Origin: Sphingomonas sp. ERG5
GTDB taxonomy: Bacteria > Pseudomonadota > Alphaproteobacteria > Sphingomonadales > Sphingomonadaceae
Assembly: GCF_000803065.1 (NCBI RefSeq)
Contig: NZ_JSXI01000063.1
Location: 186,001-250,000 of the forward strand
Length of the DNA: 64,000 nucleotides
Direction of reading: 5' to 3'
Below, one piece after another: positions 25,401-32,347 of this stretch; position 1 is the stretch's first letter; each line of letters starts with the position of its first letter. The notes beneath the pieces are model-generated. The model was not told the origin of the DNA. It saw nothing but the letters and a program-made list of their open reading frames with translations, and did not search any database. The translations under genes and the position numbers were made by a program.

Positions 25401-25551
25401 GACCCTCGGCATAGATGGTGTCGAAGGCGAGGCTCGACTTGCCCGAGCCGGACAGGCCGGTGATCACGGTGAGCGTGTCGCGCGGGATGTCGACCGACAC
25501 GTTCTTGAGGTTGTGCTCGCGCGCGCCGCGGACGGAGATATGAGTCAGCAT
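22459..25551 (-). CDS. uvrA: UvrABC excinuclease subunit A with inserted segment
   Basis: 1030 aa, longer than the usual 940-970. DNA damage sensor of nucleotide excision repair. The first Walker A is ITGLSGSGKSSLAFDTIYAE, and the YVESLSAYARQFL segment is typical. The first signature is RTSGTLSGGESQRIRLASQI, the second Walker A ITGVSGSGKSSFTIDTLYA, the second zinc module CEACQGDG...CDVCHG, and the second signature TLSGGEAQRVKLAKEL. The first zinc module is altered: FACPVSGF has Ser where CPVC is usual, though CPACDG is intact. Residues from RPELVEGPSTSS to ASTSSARTGEG are an in-frame insertion encoded by a palindromic repeat at 24660-24752. Start at 25551 (MLTHISVRGAREHNLKN). Confidence 0.97.
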   Translation of the reverse strand: MLTHISVRGAREHNLKNVSVDIPRDTLTVITGLSGSGKSSLAFDTIYAEGQRRYVESLSAYARQFLELMQKPDVDHIEGLSPAISIEQKTTSRNPRSTVATVTEIYDYMRLLWARVGIPYSPATGLPIAAQTVSQMVDRVMTLPEGTRLYLLAPVVRGRKGEYRKELAEWQKAGFTRVRIDGEIYEIDEAPALDKKYKHDIEVVVDRLVMGDGIATRLAESFESALKLAEGLAYVDLVDTTVAELSSNRGASDRVREAPQKFIAETSVRPELVEGPSTSSTAAGKKKSGASTSSARTGEGAVATLDGGAMKGAGVPANRIVFSEKFACPVSGFTIAEIEPRLFSFNAPQGACPACDGLGEKMLFDEDLVVPNHALSLKKGAIVPWAKSNPPSPYYMQVLGSLAREFGFSLETPWEDLPGEVKLIILHGTGGKPVTLTFVDGRKSYDVKKPFEGVIGNLNRRLLQTESAWMREELSKYQSSAACEVCHGARLKPEALAVKIGMRDISSVTRLSVVDALAWFENVPADLTDQQRAIAERILKEILERLGFLNNVGLDYLNLDRTSGTLSGGESQRIRLASQIGSGLSGVLYVLDEPSIGLHQRDNDMLLKTLRRLRDLGNTVLVVEHDEDAIRTADYVIDMGPGAGVHGGAVVAQGSLAEVLATKGSITADYLNGTREVPVPAKRRKGNGKKLTVHNATANNLRGVTASIPLGTFTCITGVSGSGKSSFTIDTLYASAARTLNGARVLAGKHDKVTGLQYLDKVIDIDQSPIGRTPRSNPATYTGAFTQIRDWFAGLPESAARGYKPGRFSFNVKGGRCEACQGDGLLKIEMHFLPDVYVTCDVCHGARYNRETLEVKFKGRSIADVLDMTVEDAVEFFKAVPPIRDKMAMLAEVGLGYVKVGQQATTLSGGEAQRVKLAKELSRRATGQTLYILDEPTTGLHFEDVRKLLEVLHQLVEQGNTVVVIEHNLDVIKTADWVLDLGPEGGVKGGEIVAEGTPEQVAKAKGSFTGQYLAPLLAKGRGRVETVAAE
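24660..24752. repeat. Palindromic repeat inserted in uvrA
   Basis: Left arm at 24660-24683 and right arm at 24729-24752 are inverted copies matching at 22 of 24 bases (core TTCGACAAGCTCAG). The 45-base middle is part of the same insertion. Both arms are read in frame by uvrA as RPELVEGP and ASTSSARTG. A half-element of the same family lies at 26314-26337, behind another gene. Confidence 0.8.
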
Positions 25552-25984
25552 GCGGCGATATGTTCCATATTTGTTCGGATTGGGCAAGACTTGGCTTTGG
25601 CCCGGCTGGATTTCCAATCTGGGAATTTGGCCGCCGTCCCGCAAGGATGGCGTCGATGTGACGGGTCAATGAGCGGGGTTCGGAATTTGGGGAGCGGCGG
25701 TACCAATTCTCGCCGGACCGGTCGCGAGCGGCCCGCGCCTGCTGCCTGGGACAAATGCGGATATGATCACTGACGTCGTTCAAGGCACCGACCGAATGGG
25801 TGAAGGATGCGGGGTGCAGCTATCGCCGCATGCCGTCGCCCGACGTGGCACGTGGCGACGATCGGCCCGATATCCCCCTGCCCGCCTGCGACGATTATCT
25901 CGTGCCCTGAGCGCGATCGCCAGGTGATGGACGGACCAGGATGCTTCGTGTATTATTTCCGCAATACACAATGAAGGATCGGTG
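25552..25984. other. 433-bp intergenic region upstream of uvrA
   Basis: Lies between divergent uvrA (25551) and a small basic protein (25985). It must contain the uvrA promoter, but no SOS box could be identified by eye. Plus-strand codons at about 25777-25912 read like the end of a protein (FKAPTEWVKDAGCSYRRMPS, then CDDYLVP and a TGA), but there is no good start. It could be a gene remnant. A palindrome is listed at 25948-25969. Confidence 0.4.
25948..25969. promoter_or_regulatory. Palindrome before the basic protein gene
   Basis: GTGTATT (25948-25954) and AATACAC (25963-25969) are perfect inverted arms with an 8-base spacer, 15 bases upstream of the ATG at 25985. The position fits an operator or a 5'-UTR hairpin close to the ribosome site. 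Confidence 0.45.
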
Positions 25985-26311
25985 ATGGCGAAGAAGGACA
26001 AGAGCGCGAAAACCGCCAAGGCCGCGAAGCTGCCCAAGCGGATCGCCGGGATCAAGGTGCCCAAGGAACTGCGCAAATCGGGCGCGGCGCTGCTCGAAAA
26101 AGCCAATAGCCCGATCGGGCGCGAAGTGATCGCCGCCGGGATTACCGCGGTGGTCGCGGCCGCGGCGCGCAGCCGGGCGGGAAGCAAGGTCGCGGCGAAA
26201 GCGGCCGATCCGACGACGCGGGCGGCGCAGGCCGGAGCGCAGGACGCCCGGGAAATCGTCGATGCGATCGGCACCGTGATGCAGCGCCTGTTCGAGAAAA
26301 AGGCGGGCTAG
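25985..26311 (+). CDS. Small Lys/Ala-rich basic protein
   Basis: 108 aa. ATG at 25985, with an in-frame GTG immediately before it. The N-terminus is Lys/Ala rich (AKKDKSAKTAKAAKLPKRIA), the middle reads KVPKELRKSGAALLEKANSP, then come an Ala/Val-rich helix (EVIAAGITAVVAAAARSRAG) and a final helix (DAREIVDAIGTVMQRLFEKK). The composition recalls small nucleic-acid or membrane-associated alphaproteobacterial proteins, but no family was recognised. A half-copy of a dispersed repeat follows the stop directly. Confidence 0.6.
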   Translation: MAKKDKSAKTAKAAKLPKRIAGIKVPKELRKSGAALLEKANSPIGREVIAAGITAVVAAAARSRAGSKVAAKAADPTTRAAQAGAQDAREIVDAIGTVMQRLFEKKAG

Positions 26312-26313
26312 GG

Positions 26314-26337
26314 CTTCGACAGGCTCGACCTGAACGG
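26314..26337. repeat. Half-copy of TTCGACA-type dispersed repeat
   Basis: CTTCGACAGGCTCGACCTGA followed by ACGG. This is the common variant of the element that interrupts uvrA at 24660-24752. It starts two bases behind the stop of the basic protein gene. Confidence 0.6.
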
Positions 26338-26448
26338 CTTTGAATTGATCTCGACCGACGCCATCGCACGACAGGCGCTGGTGATGATGCATCCACCGAC
26401 ACGGCAGTTGACAGACGGGGCAGTTGACAAGCGCATCCTTGACCGTCA

Positions 26449-26472
26449 ATAGTTCACTATATGGTGAACTAT
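26449..26472. promoter_or_regulatory. Operator palindrome over the ArsR start codon
   Basis: ATAGTTCAC (26449-26457) and GTGAACTAT (26464-26472) are perfect 9-bp inverted arms around TATATG, whose ATG is the start codon of the ArsR gene. Binding by an ArsR dimer here would block transcription or translation of its own operon, so autoregulation is likely. Confidence 0.75.
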
Positions 26473-26802
26473 CAAAATCCACAACTCGACCGCACCTTTG
26501 CGGCATTGGTCGATCCGACTCGCCGCGCGATCCTCGCCCGGCTTGAGCAGGATACCGAAGTATCGATCAGTGAACTGGCGCGACCGTTCGCGATCAAATT
26601 GCCCGCGGTGATGAAGCATCTCGATGTGCTCGGCGATGCCGGGCTGATCACGCGCACCAAGACGGGACGGACCGTCGCGGTGCGACTGGCGCCCCAACCG
26701 ATGGAGGAAGCGATGAACTGGCTACGCCGTTACGAGCGCTTCTGGTCGGCGAGTCTCGACCGGCTGGTCACCTATGTCGAAGCGAAGGAGGCCGCCAAGT
26801 GA
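26461..26802 (+). CDS. ArsR-family transcriptional regulator
   Basis: 113 aa winged HTH: FAALVDPTRRAILARLEQDT, VSISELARPFAIKLPAVMKH, LDVLGDAGLITRTKTGR. It lacks the metal-binding Cys pairs of metal sensors and belongs to the branch typically found beside AHSA1/SRPBCC genes. The start codon lies inside a perfect palindrome (26449-26472), so the message may have little or no leader. The stop overlaps the GTG start of the AHSA1 gene (GTGA). It heads a five-gene run to 29055. Confidence 0.9.
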   Translation: MVNYQNPQLDRTFAALVDPTRRAILARLEQDTEVSISELARPFAIKLPAVMKHLDVLGDAGLITRTKTGRTVAVRLAPQPMEEAMNWLRRYERFWSASLDRLVTYVEAKEAAK

Positions 26803-27284
26803 CCAGCCTCACGTTGGTACGCCGCATCCGCGCCCGGCCCGAAAGCGTGTTCGAAGCCGTGAGCACGCCCGAGGGGCTGAGCCACTGGTTGGGCCCCGAT
26901 GCGGGGCCGGTACTGCTCGCCGAAACCGATCTGCGGGTCGGCGGCGCGTTCCGCGTGCGGTTCCGGATGCTCGACGGCACCGAGCACGAAGCGTTCGGCG
27001 CCTATCTGGAGGTCGATCCGCCGCGCCGGCTGGCGATGAGCTGGCGGTGGGTAAGCGAAGATCGGGGGGTAAGCGAAGATCGGGGGGTAAGCGAAGATCA
27101 GGGAGCTGGCGACGATCCGGAAACGCTGATCGAGATCGACCTGCGCGCGATCCCCGAGGGCACCGAGCTGACCTTCACTCATGCCCTTCTGCCGGACGAG
27201 GAGACGCGTGCCAGCCATGAAGCGGGCTGGAACGGATCGTTCGACAAGCTCGAACGGTATTTCCTGCAATCCGGTGGAGCGTGA
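26799..27284 (+). CDS. SRPBCC (AHSA1-type) domain protein
   Basis: 161 aa from a GTG start overlapping the ArsR stop. Features: VRRIRARPESVFEAVSTPEG, LSHWLGPDAG, DLRVGGAFRVRFRMLDG, GAYLEVDPPRRLAMSWRW, TELTFTHALLPDEETRASHE, and GWNGSFDKLERYF, all typical of the START-like ligand-binding fold. Residues VSEDRGVSEDRGVSEDQG come from a three-unit 18-bp tandem repeat at 27051-27104 and expand a loop. Ligand unknown. Co-transcribed with ArsR and the DUF899 genes. Confidence 0.9.
   Translation: MTSLTLVRRIRARPESVFEAVSTPEGLSHWLGPDAGPVLLAETDLRVGGAFRVRFRMLDGTEHEAFGAYLEVDPPRRLAMSWRWVSEDRGVSEDRGVSEDQGAGDDPETLIEIDLRAIPEGTELTFTHALLPDEETRASHEAGWNGSFDKLERYFLQSGGA
27051..27104 (+). repeat. Three 18-bp tandem repeats inside the AHSA1 gene
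   Basis: Units GTAAGCGAAGATCGGGGG at 27051-27068 and 27069-27086, and a third with two changes at 27087-27104. Each encodes VSEDRG or VSEDQG. The first two are identical, indicating recent expansion. The unit length keeps the frame. Confidence 0.85.
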
Positions 27285-27285
27285 C

Positions 27286-28035
27286 ATGACATCCCATCCC
27301 ATCGTGTCCGAGGAACAATGGATCGAAGCGATGCGTGCGCTGACCGCCGAAGAAAAGGCGATCACGCAGGCGCAGCAGCGCCTGGCCGAGCAACGCCGCG
27401 CGCTGCCCTGGGTGCGGATCGACAAGCCCTATATGTTCGAGGGCGTGGACGGCCCCATGCTCCTCGCCGACCTGTTCGACGGGCGCAGCCAGTTGATCGT
27501 GCAGCATTTCATGTTCGGCCGCGACTGGAGCGAAGGCTGCCAGAGCTGTTCCCTGCTCGCCGACCATATCGATGGTGCGCGGCGGCATTTCGAACATAAT
27601 GATGTCAGCTATGCCGCGGTCTCGCGGGCGTCGATCGAGAAGATCGCGGCGTATCGCCAACGCATGGGCTGGCGGTTCCGCTGGGTATCGTCGGCGCGCA
27701 GCGATTTCAATGTCGACCACCATGTCTCGTTCGCGGGCGATCGGTCGGACGGCGTGTTCTACAATTTCGAGCACCGTCCCGATCCGCAGGTCGAGGAAAT
27801 GCCGGGGTTCAGCATATTCCATCGCGCGCCCGACGGCGCGATCTATCGCACCTATGCCTGTTATGCGCGGGGGTTGGAGAAATTCATCGGCGTGTACGCC
27901 TTTCTCGACGTGGTGCCGCATGGCCGCAACGAGACCAAGACCGGCATGATGCACGACTGGCTGAAGCGTCATGACCGTTACGAGAATGACGGCCGGACCC
28001 AGCCGGTTTCCGCCGTGATGATCGCCGCCGCCTGA
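27286..28035 (+). CDS. DUF899 thioredoxin-fold protein, copy 1
   Basis: 249 aa. Start at 27286, one base behind the AHSA1 stop. DUF899 marks: SEEQWIEAMRALTAEEKA, RAEQ-type helix AQQRLAEQRRALPWVRIDK, DLFDGRSQLIVQHFMFGRDW, a CxxC in SEGCQSCSLLADHIDGARRH, MGWRFRWVSSARSDFNVD, and a late YARGLEKFIGVYAFLD. The family has a thioredoxin-like fold, and its reaction is not established. A close paralogue follows after 29 bp, so this is a tandem duplication within one operon. Confidence 0.88.
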   Translation: MTSHPIVSEEQWIEAMRALTAEEKAITQAQQRLAEQRRALPWVRIDKPYMFEGVDGPMLLADLFDGRSQLIVQHFMFGRDWSEGCQSCSLLADHIDGARRHFEHNDVSYAAVSRASIEKIAAYRQRMGWRFRWVSSARSDFNVDHHVSFAGDRSDGVFYNFEHRPDPQVEEMPGFSIFHRAPDGAIYRTYACYARGLEKFIGVYAFLDVVPHGRNETKTGMMHDWLKRHDRYENDGRTQPVSAVMIAAA

Positions 28036-28064
28036 GCCAGGTTCACATCAATGGAGAGCACAAC

Positions 28065-28817
28065 ATGACCCCTCATGAATCCGTATCCAAAGAACAATGG
28101 ACCGAGGCGATGCGCGCATTGGTCATCGAGGAAAAGGCGCTGACACGGCAACGTGACCGTGTCGCCGAACAGCGCCGCGCCCTGCCCTGGGTGAAGGTCG
28201 ACAAGGAGTATCTATTCCAGGACGCGAGCGGGCCGGTCACATTGGCCGCGCTGTTCGACGGGCGCAGCCAGCTGATCGTCTATCACTTCATGTTCGGCCC
28301 CGAATGGGACGAAGGATGCATCGGCTGCTCGCTGATGGCCGACCATGTCGACGGTGCGCGACAGCATTTCGAGCATAATGACGTCAGCTATGTCGCGGTG
28401 TCGCGCGGGCCGATCGAAAAGCTGCTGGCCTATCGCACGCGCATGGGCTGGGGTTTTCGCTGGGTCTCCTCGGCGGGCGGCGACTTCAATGCCGATTATC
28501 ATGTCTCGTTCCCGCACGGCGAACGCGGCGACAGCGTCTTCTATAATTTCGAAACGCGGCCCGACCCCGAGATCGACGAACTTCCCGGAATCAGCGTCTT
28601 CTACCGCGCCGAGGATGGCGCGATCTATCACAGCTATTCGTCATATGCCCGGGGCGGCGAGAGTTTCCTGGGCGTCTATGCCTATCTCGACATCCTGCCC
28701 AAGGGCCGCAACGAAGCGCGCGGCGGGCAGATGACCGACTGGCTCAAGCGCCACGACCGCTATGAGGATGACGGCCGCACACGGGCCGTCGCCCCCGCAC
28801 TGGCCGAGACGGCCTGA
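28065..28817 (+). CDS. DUF899 thioredoxin-fold protein, copy 2
   Basis: 250 aa, clearly paralogous to the gene ending at 28035: SKEQWTEAMRALVIEEKALT, RVAEQRRALPWVKVDKEYLF, LFDGRSQLIVYHFMFGPEWD, EGCIGCSLMADHVDGARQHF, MGWGFRWVSSAGGDFNADYH. The CxxC is kept (CIGC). Differences concentrate in the C-terminal third. A ribosome site (GGAGAG) precedes the ATG. A small membrane protein follows 4 bp behind its stop. Confidence 0.88.
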   Translation: MTPHESVSKEQWTEAMRALVIEEKALTRQRDRVAEQRRALPWVKVDKEYLFQDASGPVTLAALFDGRSQLIVYHFMFGPEWDEGCIGCSLMADHVDGARQHFEHNDVSYVAVSRGPIEKLLAYRTRMGWGFRWVSSAGGDFNADYHVSFPHGERGDSVFYNFETRPDPEIDELPGISVFYRAEDGAIYHSYSSYARGGESFLGVYAYLDILPKGRNEARGGQMTDWLKRHDRYEDDGRTRAVAPALAETA

Positions 28818-28821
28818 GCCG

Positions 28822-29055
28822 ATGCTGTGCTGCGGTTTCGTCGCGCTGCTCGCGGCCATGATCCTGGGATTGTGGCGGCGACTGCGCGCGCAACCGCGCA
28901 TGGTCATGGCCGGACTCACCGCGATGCTCGCGCTGGTACCGATCGTGGCGCTGGCGGCGACCGTACCAGGCGACCAAGGGATGACGCGCGCCGATGTCAT
29001 CGCGGCCTCACTGCGGTCGATGTGCGGCGCGCATTTCGGCGGAGCGCCTCACTAA
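28822..29055 (+). CDS. Small membrane protein at the end of the ArsR operon
   Basis: 77 aa. Two hydrophobic stretches (MLCCGFVALLAAMILGLW and MVMAGLTAMLALVPIVALAA) separated by a basic linker (RRLRAQPR), then a short tail with GMTRADVIAASLRSMCGA. It starts 4 bp after the DUF899 copy 2 stop, so it is probably translated from the same message. No family was recognised. Behind it (29056-29173) lies a TTTCTCGACTTCGCTCGAAA-type dispersed repeat near 29113-29139. Confidence 0.6.
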   Translation: MLCCGFVALLAAMILGLWRRLRAQPRMVMAGLTAMLALVPIVALAATVPGDQGMTRADVIAASLRSMCGAHFGGAPH

Positions 29056-29173
29056 AATGCTTCCTGTCCCCGCCGCGTTGGCCGGGGCAGCGTGCATAGC
29101 GTTTATGGCGTGTTTCTCGACTTCGCTCGAAACGAACGGAAAGCGGCAGATCCGTTCGGGCCATGGTTCGGGC

Positions 29174-30571
29174 TTATGAGCTCAGCCCATCCGGTACCCG
29201 AGGGGCGCCGCCCAATGCCTTGAACAGGTCGATGGCGGCGAGCAATTCGTCCTGACGCGCGACCAGGGCGGCGTCATTGGTCTGGGTTTCATTGCGCTCG
29301 GTATTGATCAGGGTGTCGAGCGGAATCTCCCCCTCGAGGAACTGGACGCGCGCCAGCCGCGAGGCTTCGCGCGCATCGCGGCTGGCGCGATCATAGAGCG
29401 CGACACGCCGGTTCGCCTCGCGCAGCCCGGCCAGCGCCTGGTCGCCTTCGCTCAACGCGCGCAGCAAGGCCGCACGGTACAAGGCGACCGCTTCGACCTG
29501 AGTGGCGCTTGCCGTTTCATACTGGCCGCGCAGCCGTCCGCCCTGAAAGATCGGCGCGAACAGGCTGGCCCCGGCTGAGAGCGTCACCCCGAACGGTCCG
29601 CCGATCGCCGCCGCCTGCACCAGCCCCGATCCCGACAACCGCAGCGAGGGTTTGAACGCGGCGCGCGCTTGCTGCACATCGCCGCGCGCCGCCGAGATGC
29701 GCGCTTCAGCGGCGCGGATGTCGGGGCGGCGGAACAGCAGGTCGCCCGGCTGGCCGGCACCGATCGCCGGGGTGGCGAGCGCGCTGAGCGCCAGCGGCCT
29801 GGGTTTGAAGCCAGGCGATTCCAGGCCAAGCAGGGCAGCGAGACCAGCGCTGAGCCGCGCCCGCGCCTCGGCCAGCGAGGAATGCTGCGCCTCGAGCCGG
29901 GCCAGCTCACCCGATTGCAGCCCGACATCGACACGCGTCGCCACGCCCTCGCGCAGCCGCACATTCAGGATGCGCAGCAACTCGCGCGCATTCGCGCTGT
30001 CGCGCTCGGCCACCGCGATGCGGTCCCCCAATGCCGCCCATTGCACCAGCGCGCGTGCGGCATCGGTTTCGACCACCAGCGCGGCGGCATCGCTGTCGAA
30101 CCCGGCGGCGGCGACCCGATCACGCGCCGCGCGCTTGCCGGCGCGCGCGCCGCCGAACAGGTCGAGATCATAGGCCACATCAAGCCCGGCCTGACCGACG
30201 CTGTAGCTGTAGAGCGCGGTATTGGAATTGTCGGTGCGCGTCGCGGTGGCGCCGGCGCTGGCGCCGATCGTCGGGAGCAGCGCCGCACCGGCGATGCGCG
30301 CTTGCCCGCGCAACTGCGCGACGCGCGCGCGCGCGGCCTCGATCGTCGGATTGGCGGCGCGCGCGCGCGCAACCAGATCGGCCATGTCGGGCGTGCCGAA
30401 GCGCTGCCAGAAATCTTCGCCCGGCGCCTCGTCCGCCCGGGCAAGCTCCGAATCGTTCAACGACTCGCCCCACGACTCGGAGGAGATCCGCGCAGGCTCG
30501 GGAACCTGAATCGACGGCCCCATACAGGCCGAAGGCATAATAGCGAGCAAGATCAGGGGCTGGAGTCGCAT
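29174..30571 (-). CDS. TolC/NodT-type outer membrane factor lipoprotein
   Basis: 465 aa. Signal peptide with lipobox (LILLAIMPSAC), so acylated. The two OMF halves are visible: FWQRFGTPDMADLVARARAA, NPTIEAARARVAQLRGQARI, GASAGATATRTDNSNTALYS and VGQAGLDVAYDLDLFGGARA; then ARISAARGDVQQARAAFKPS, LSGSGLVQAAAIGGPFGVTL and a final LDTLINTERNETQTNDAALV. It forms the outer-membrane duct for tripartite export. It is divergent, 221 bp away, from the double-glycine peptide gene and its HlyD/ABC exporter, so it is the likely outer-membrane partner of that exporter. Confidence 0.9.
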   Translation of the reverse strand: MRLQPLILLAIMPSACMGPSIQVPEPARISSESWGESLNDSELARADEAPGEDFWQRFGTPDMADLVARARAANPTIEAARARVAQLRGQARIAGAALLPTIGASAGATATRTDNSNTALYSYSVGQAGLDVAYDLDLFGGARAGKRAARDRVAAAGFDSDAAALVVETDAARALVQWAALGDRIAVAERDSANARELLRILNVRLREGVATRVDVGLQSGELARLEAQHSSLAEARARLSAGLAALLGLESPGFKPRPLALSALATPAIGAGQPGDLLFRRPDIRAAEARISAARGDVQQARAAFKPSLRLSGSGLVQAAAIGGPFGVTLSAGASLFAPIFQGGRLRGQYETASATQVEAVALYRAALLRALSEGDQALAGLREANRRVALYDRASRDAREASRLARVQFLEGEIPLDTLINTERNETQTNDAALVARQDELLAAIDLFKALGGAPRVPDGLSS

Positions 30572-30721
30572 GATGACATGGTAACCGTGCCATGTTGCGA
30601 TACGGTAAAGATTGTCGATTTCGTCCCGTATTGATACCGATTCGTAAAAATACGCAGTTAATATTTCGTTATTTCAATAGCTTACGATTTCCCTAAGAAT
30701 CTCGACCATGCCTGAGATGTC

Positions 30722-30790
30722 ATGTTGAAACTCGAACGCCGCAGCGGCATTCAAGTTGCCGGGACCATAACTCGAGTAACAGGAGCTTGA
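30722..30790 (+). CDS. Possible 22-codon upstream reading frame
   Basis: ATG at 30722 opens MLKLERRSGIQVAGTITRVT followed by GA and a TGA at 30788-30790. The stop lies inside the interval between the ribosome site (AGGAG, 30781-30785) and the ATG (30793) of the double-glycine peptide. This arrangement allows translational coupling. The frame lacks a clear ribosome site of its own, so it may be chance. Confidence 0.3.
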   Translation: MLKLERRSGIQVAGTITRVTGA

Positions 30791-30792
30791 TT

Positions 30793-30921
30793 ATGCGCAC
30801 TCTCAACGAAGAAGAGCTGAATAACGTTTCCGGTGGTCTTGGTGGTCTGGTTGGCGGTGTTCTCGCCTTGCTGTTCGGCTCGCCGCGGCGCTGCGATCCG
30901 AAACCCCGCCGCCACTGCTGA
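30793..30921 (+). CDS. Double-glycine peptide, microcin-like precursor
   Basis: 42 aa, too short for usual gene calling. Ribosome site CAGGAG. Residues 1-15, MRTLNEEELNNVSGG, form a canonical double-glycine leader (ELxxVSGG; compare the MccV leader type). The predicted 27-residue core starts at Leu16. It has a Gly/Leu/Val segment (LGGLVGGVLALLFG) and a basic Pro tail with two Cys (positions 34 and 42, within SPRRCDPKPRRHC) that could form a disulfide ring. The net charge is positive. It is followed by an HlyD adaptor and a C39-peptidase ABC transporter, the machinery that cleaves such leaders. An antibacterial role is inferred. It could also be a signal peptide. No immunity gene is obvious. 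Confidence 0.8.
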   Translation: MRTLNEEELNNVSGGLGGLVGGVLALLFGSPRRCDPKPRRHC

Positions 30922-30971
30922 TCATTCGGAATTCGGCCCGATCCTGAACCAGGTTCGGACAGCAAATACGC

Positions 30972-31003
30972 AAGGGGCCGGGGTAGCAATGCCGCGGCCC
31001 TTT
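30972..31003 (+). terminator. Hairpin between the peptide and exporter genes
   Basis: Arms AAGGGGCCG (30972-30980) and CGGCCCTTT (30995-31003) pair at 8 of 9 positions, with T-rich bases at the end. The hairpin lies between the 42-aa peptide (ends 30921) and the HlyD gene (starts 31100). A partial terminator there would give more peptide message than exporter message, as in other bacteriocin operons. Confidence 0.55.
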
Positions 31004-31099
31004 CGCTGTCCCCTGATCCGGCTGCCCTGACGTGATTAACGTCATCCTCAGAATTGGGTCTTAGATCCGGCCGCTGACGGGACCGCGTCGAAGGACAGT

Positions 31100-32347
31100 A
31101 TGACGAGTACGTTGTTCCGAACCGAGGTCATCGAGGCGCAACGCCAGCGCCTGACCGGCACAGTCATCGCCGCGAGCCCGCCGGGCGCGCGCATTTATGG
31201 CACTCTCCTCGCGATCGCCTTCGCGCTGCTTGTCGCGGTGCTGCTGTTCGGCAGCTTCGCGACGCGCGAAAGCGTGAAGGGGCTGGTCGCGCCCGACCTC
31301 GGCATTGCCCGCGTCTATCCGCCCGGCGCAGTCGAAGTGCGCGCGATCCATGTCAGCGAGGGCGAGCGCGTCACCGCCGGAACCCCCCTGGTCACGGTCG
31401 CGGTGACCCAGGGCCGCGATGCCGGTGGCGAAGGCGTGGCCGGGCAGATCCGCGAGATCGACCGCCAGGATGGCGAACTGGCGCGGCAGCAGGCGCTGGC
31501 CGCCGAACTCGGCACCGCCGAGACTGGTGGCCTTGGCCAGCAACGGACCGGAATGGCCGCCGAGATCGCCTCGCTGCAACGCCAGCGCACGCTGGCCGCC
31601 GGGCAAGCCGATCTGGCGGAGTCGGGCAGCGCCCGCGCGGCGCGCTTGCTGCGCGAGCAAGCCGGCACCAAACGGCAAGTCGAAGAAGCGCGCGCCGCGG
31701 CCTTGTCGCGCCGTGCCGAGGTCGAGGCGCTCGACCAGCAAATCATCACTCAGCGCGAGGCGCTGCGCCGCATCGGCACCGACATCGCGCAACGCCGGTT
31801 GGGCAGCGCGCGCAGCGGCGCGGAGCTTGCCGCGCAACGTGCCGACCTGGCCGGACGGCGCGCGGCATTGATGCGGCTCGACCGGCTCGAGCTGACCGCA
31901 CCGGTCGCCGGCGAAATCAGCGGCCTCAACGCCGAAATCGGCCAGCGCGTCAGCCCGGACAGTTCGCTGCTGACGCTGATCCCCTCTGGCAGCCGGATGG
32001 AAGTGTGGCTCTACATCACCAGCCGCGCCGCCGGCCGGGTGCGCGTCGGGCAGCAAGTGCGCTTGTTGTTCGATGCCTTTCCCTATCAGAAATTCGGCTC
32101 GGGCCTGGGCAATGTCGTCGCGATATCGGCAACGCCGACCGATCCCGCGCTGATCGATCCGGGGCTGAAGATCACCGATCCGGTGTACCGCGTGCGCGTG
32201 CGGGTCGACCGCGTGGTCGGACCGCAAGCGGCCGCTGGCCTTGGCCAGCTCCGTCCCGGCATGACACTGAATGCCGATCTGGTGCTCGAACAGCGCAAAT
32301 TGTGGGAAGTGTTCCTCGATCCGATCCTGCGGGCGCTGCGTCGATGA
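31100..32347 (+). CDS. HlyD/CvaA-type periplasmic adaptor of peptide exporter
   Basis: 415 aa. One N-terminal transmembrane helix (TLLAIAFALLVAVLLFGSFA, about residues 36-55). Then a lipoyl half (GAVEVRAIHVSEGERVTAGT, PLVTVAV), a long coiled coil (REIDRQDGELARQQALAAEL to ALRRIGTDIAQRR), the second lipoyl half (LTAPVAGEISGLNAEIGQRV), and a beta-barrel domain (SGSRMEVWLYITSRAAGRVR). This is the membrane-fusion partner of type I secretion ABC exporters. Its TGA overlaps the ATG of the ABC gene (ATGA). It would bridge that transporter to the outer membrane factor encoded divergently. Confidence 0.93.
   Translation: MTSTLFRTEVIEAQRQRLTGTVIAASPPGARIYGTLLAIAFALLVAVLLFGSFATRESVKGLVAPDLGIARVYPPGAVEVRAIHVSEGERVTAGTPLVTVAVTQGRDAGGEGVAGQIREIDRQDGELARQQALAAELGTAETGGLGQQRTGMAAEIASLQRQRTLAAGQADLAESGSARAARLLREQAGTKRQVEEARAAALSRRAEVEALDQQIITQREALRRIGTDIAQRRLGSARSGAELAAQRADLAGRRAALMRLDRLELTAPVAGEISGLNAEIGQRVSPDSSLLTLIPSGSRMEVWLYITSRAAGRVRVGQQVRLLFDAFPYQKFGSGLGNVVAISATPTDPALIDPGLKITDPVYRVRVRVDRVVGPQAAAGLGQLRPGMTLNADLVLEQRKLWEVFLDPILRALRR

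Noticed and set aside
30922..31099. Search for an immunity gene between the peptide and the HlyD gene
   Set aside because: Only a hairpin and no credible frame with a ribosome site were found.
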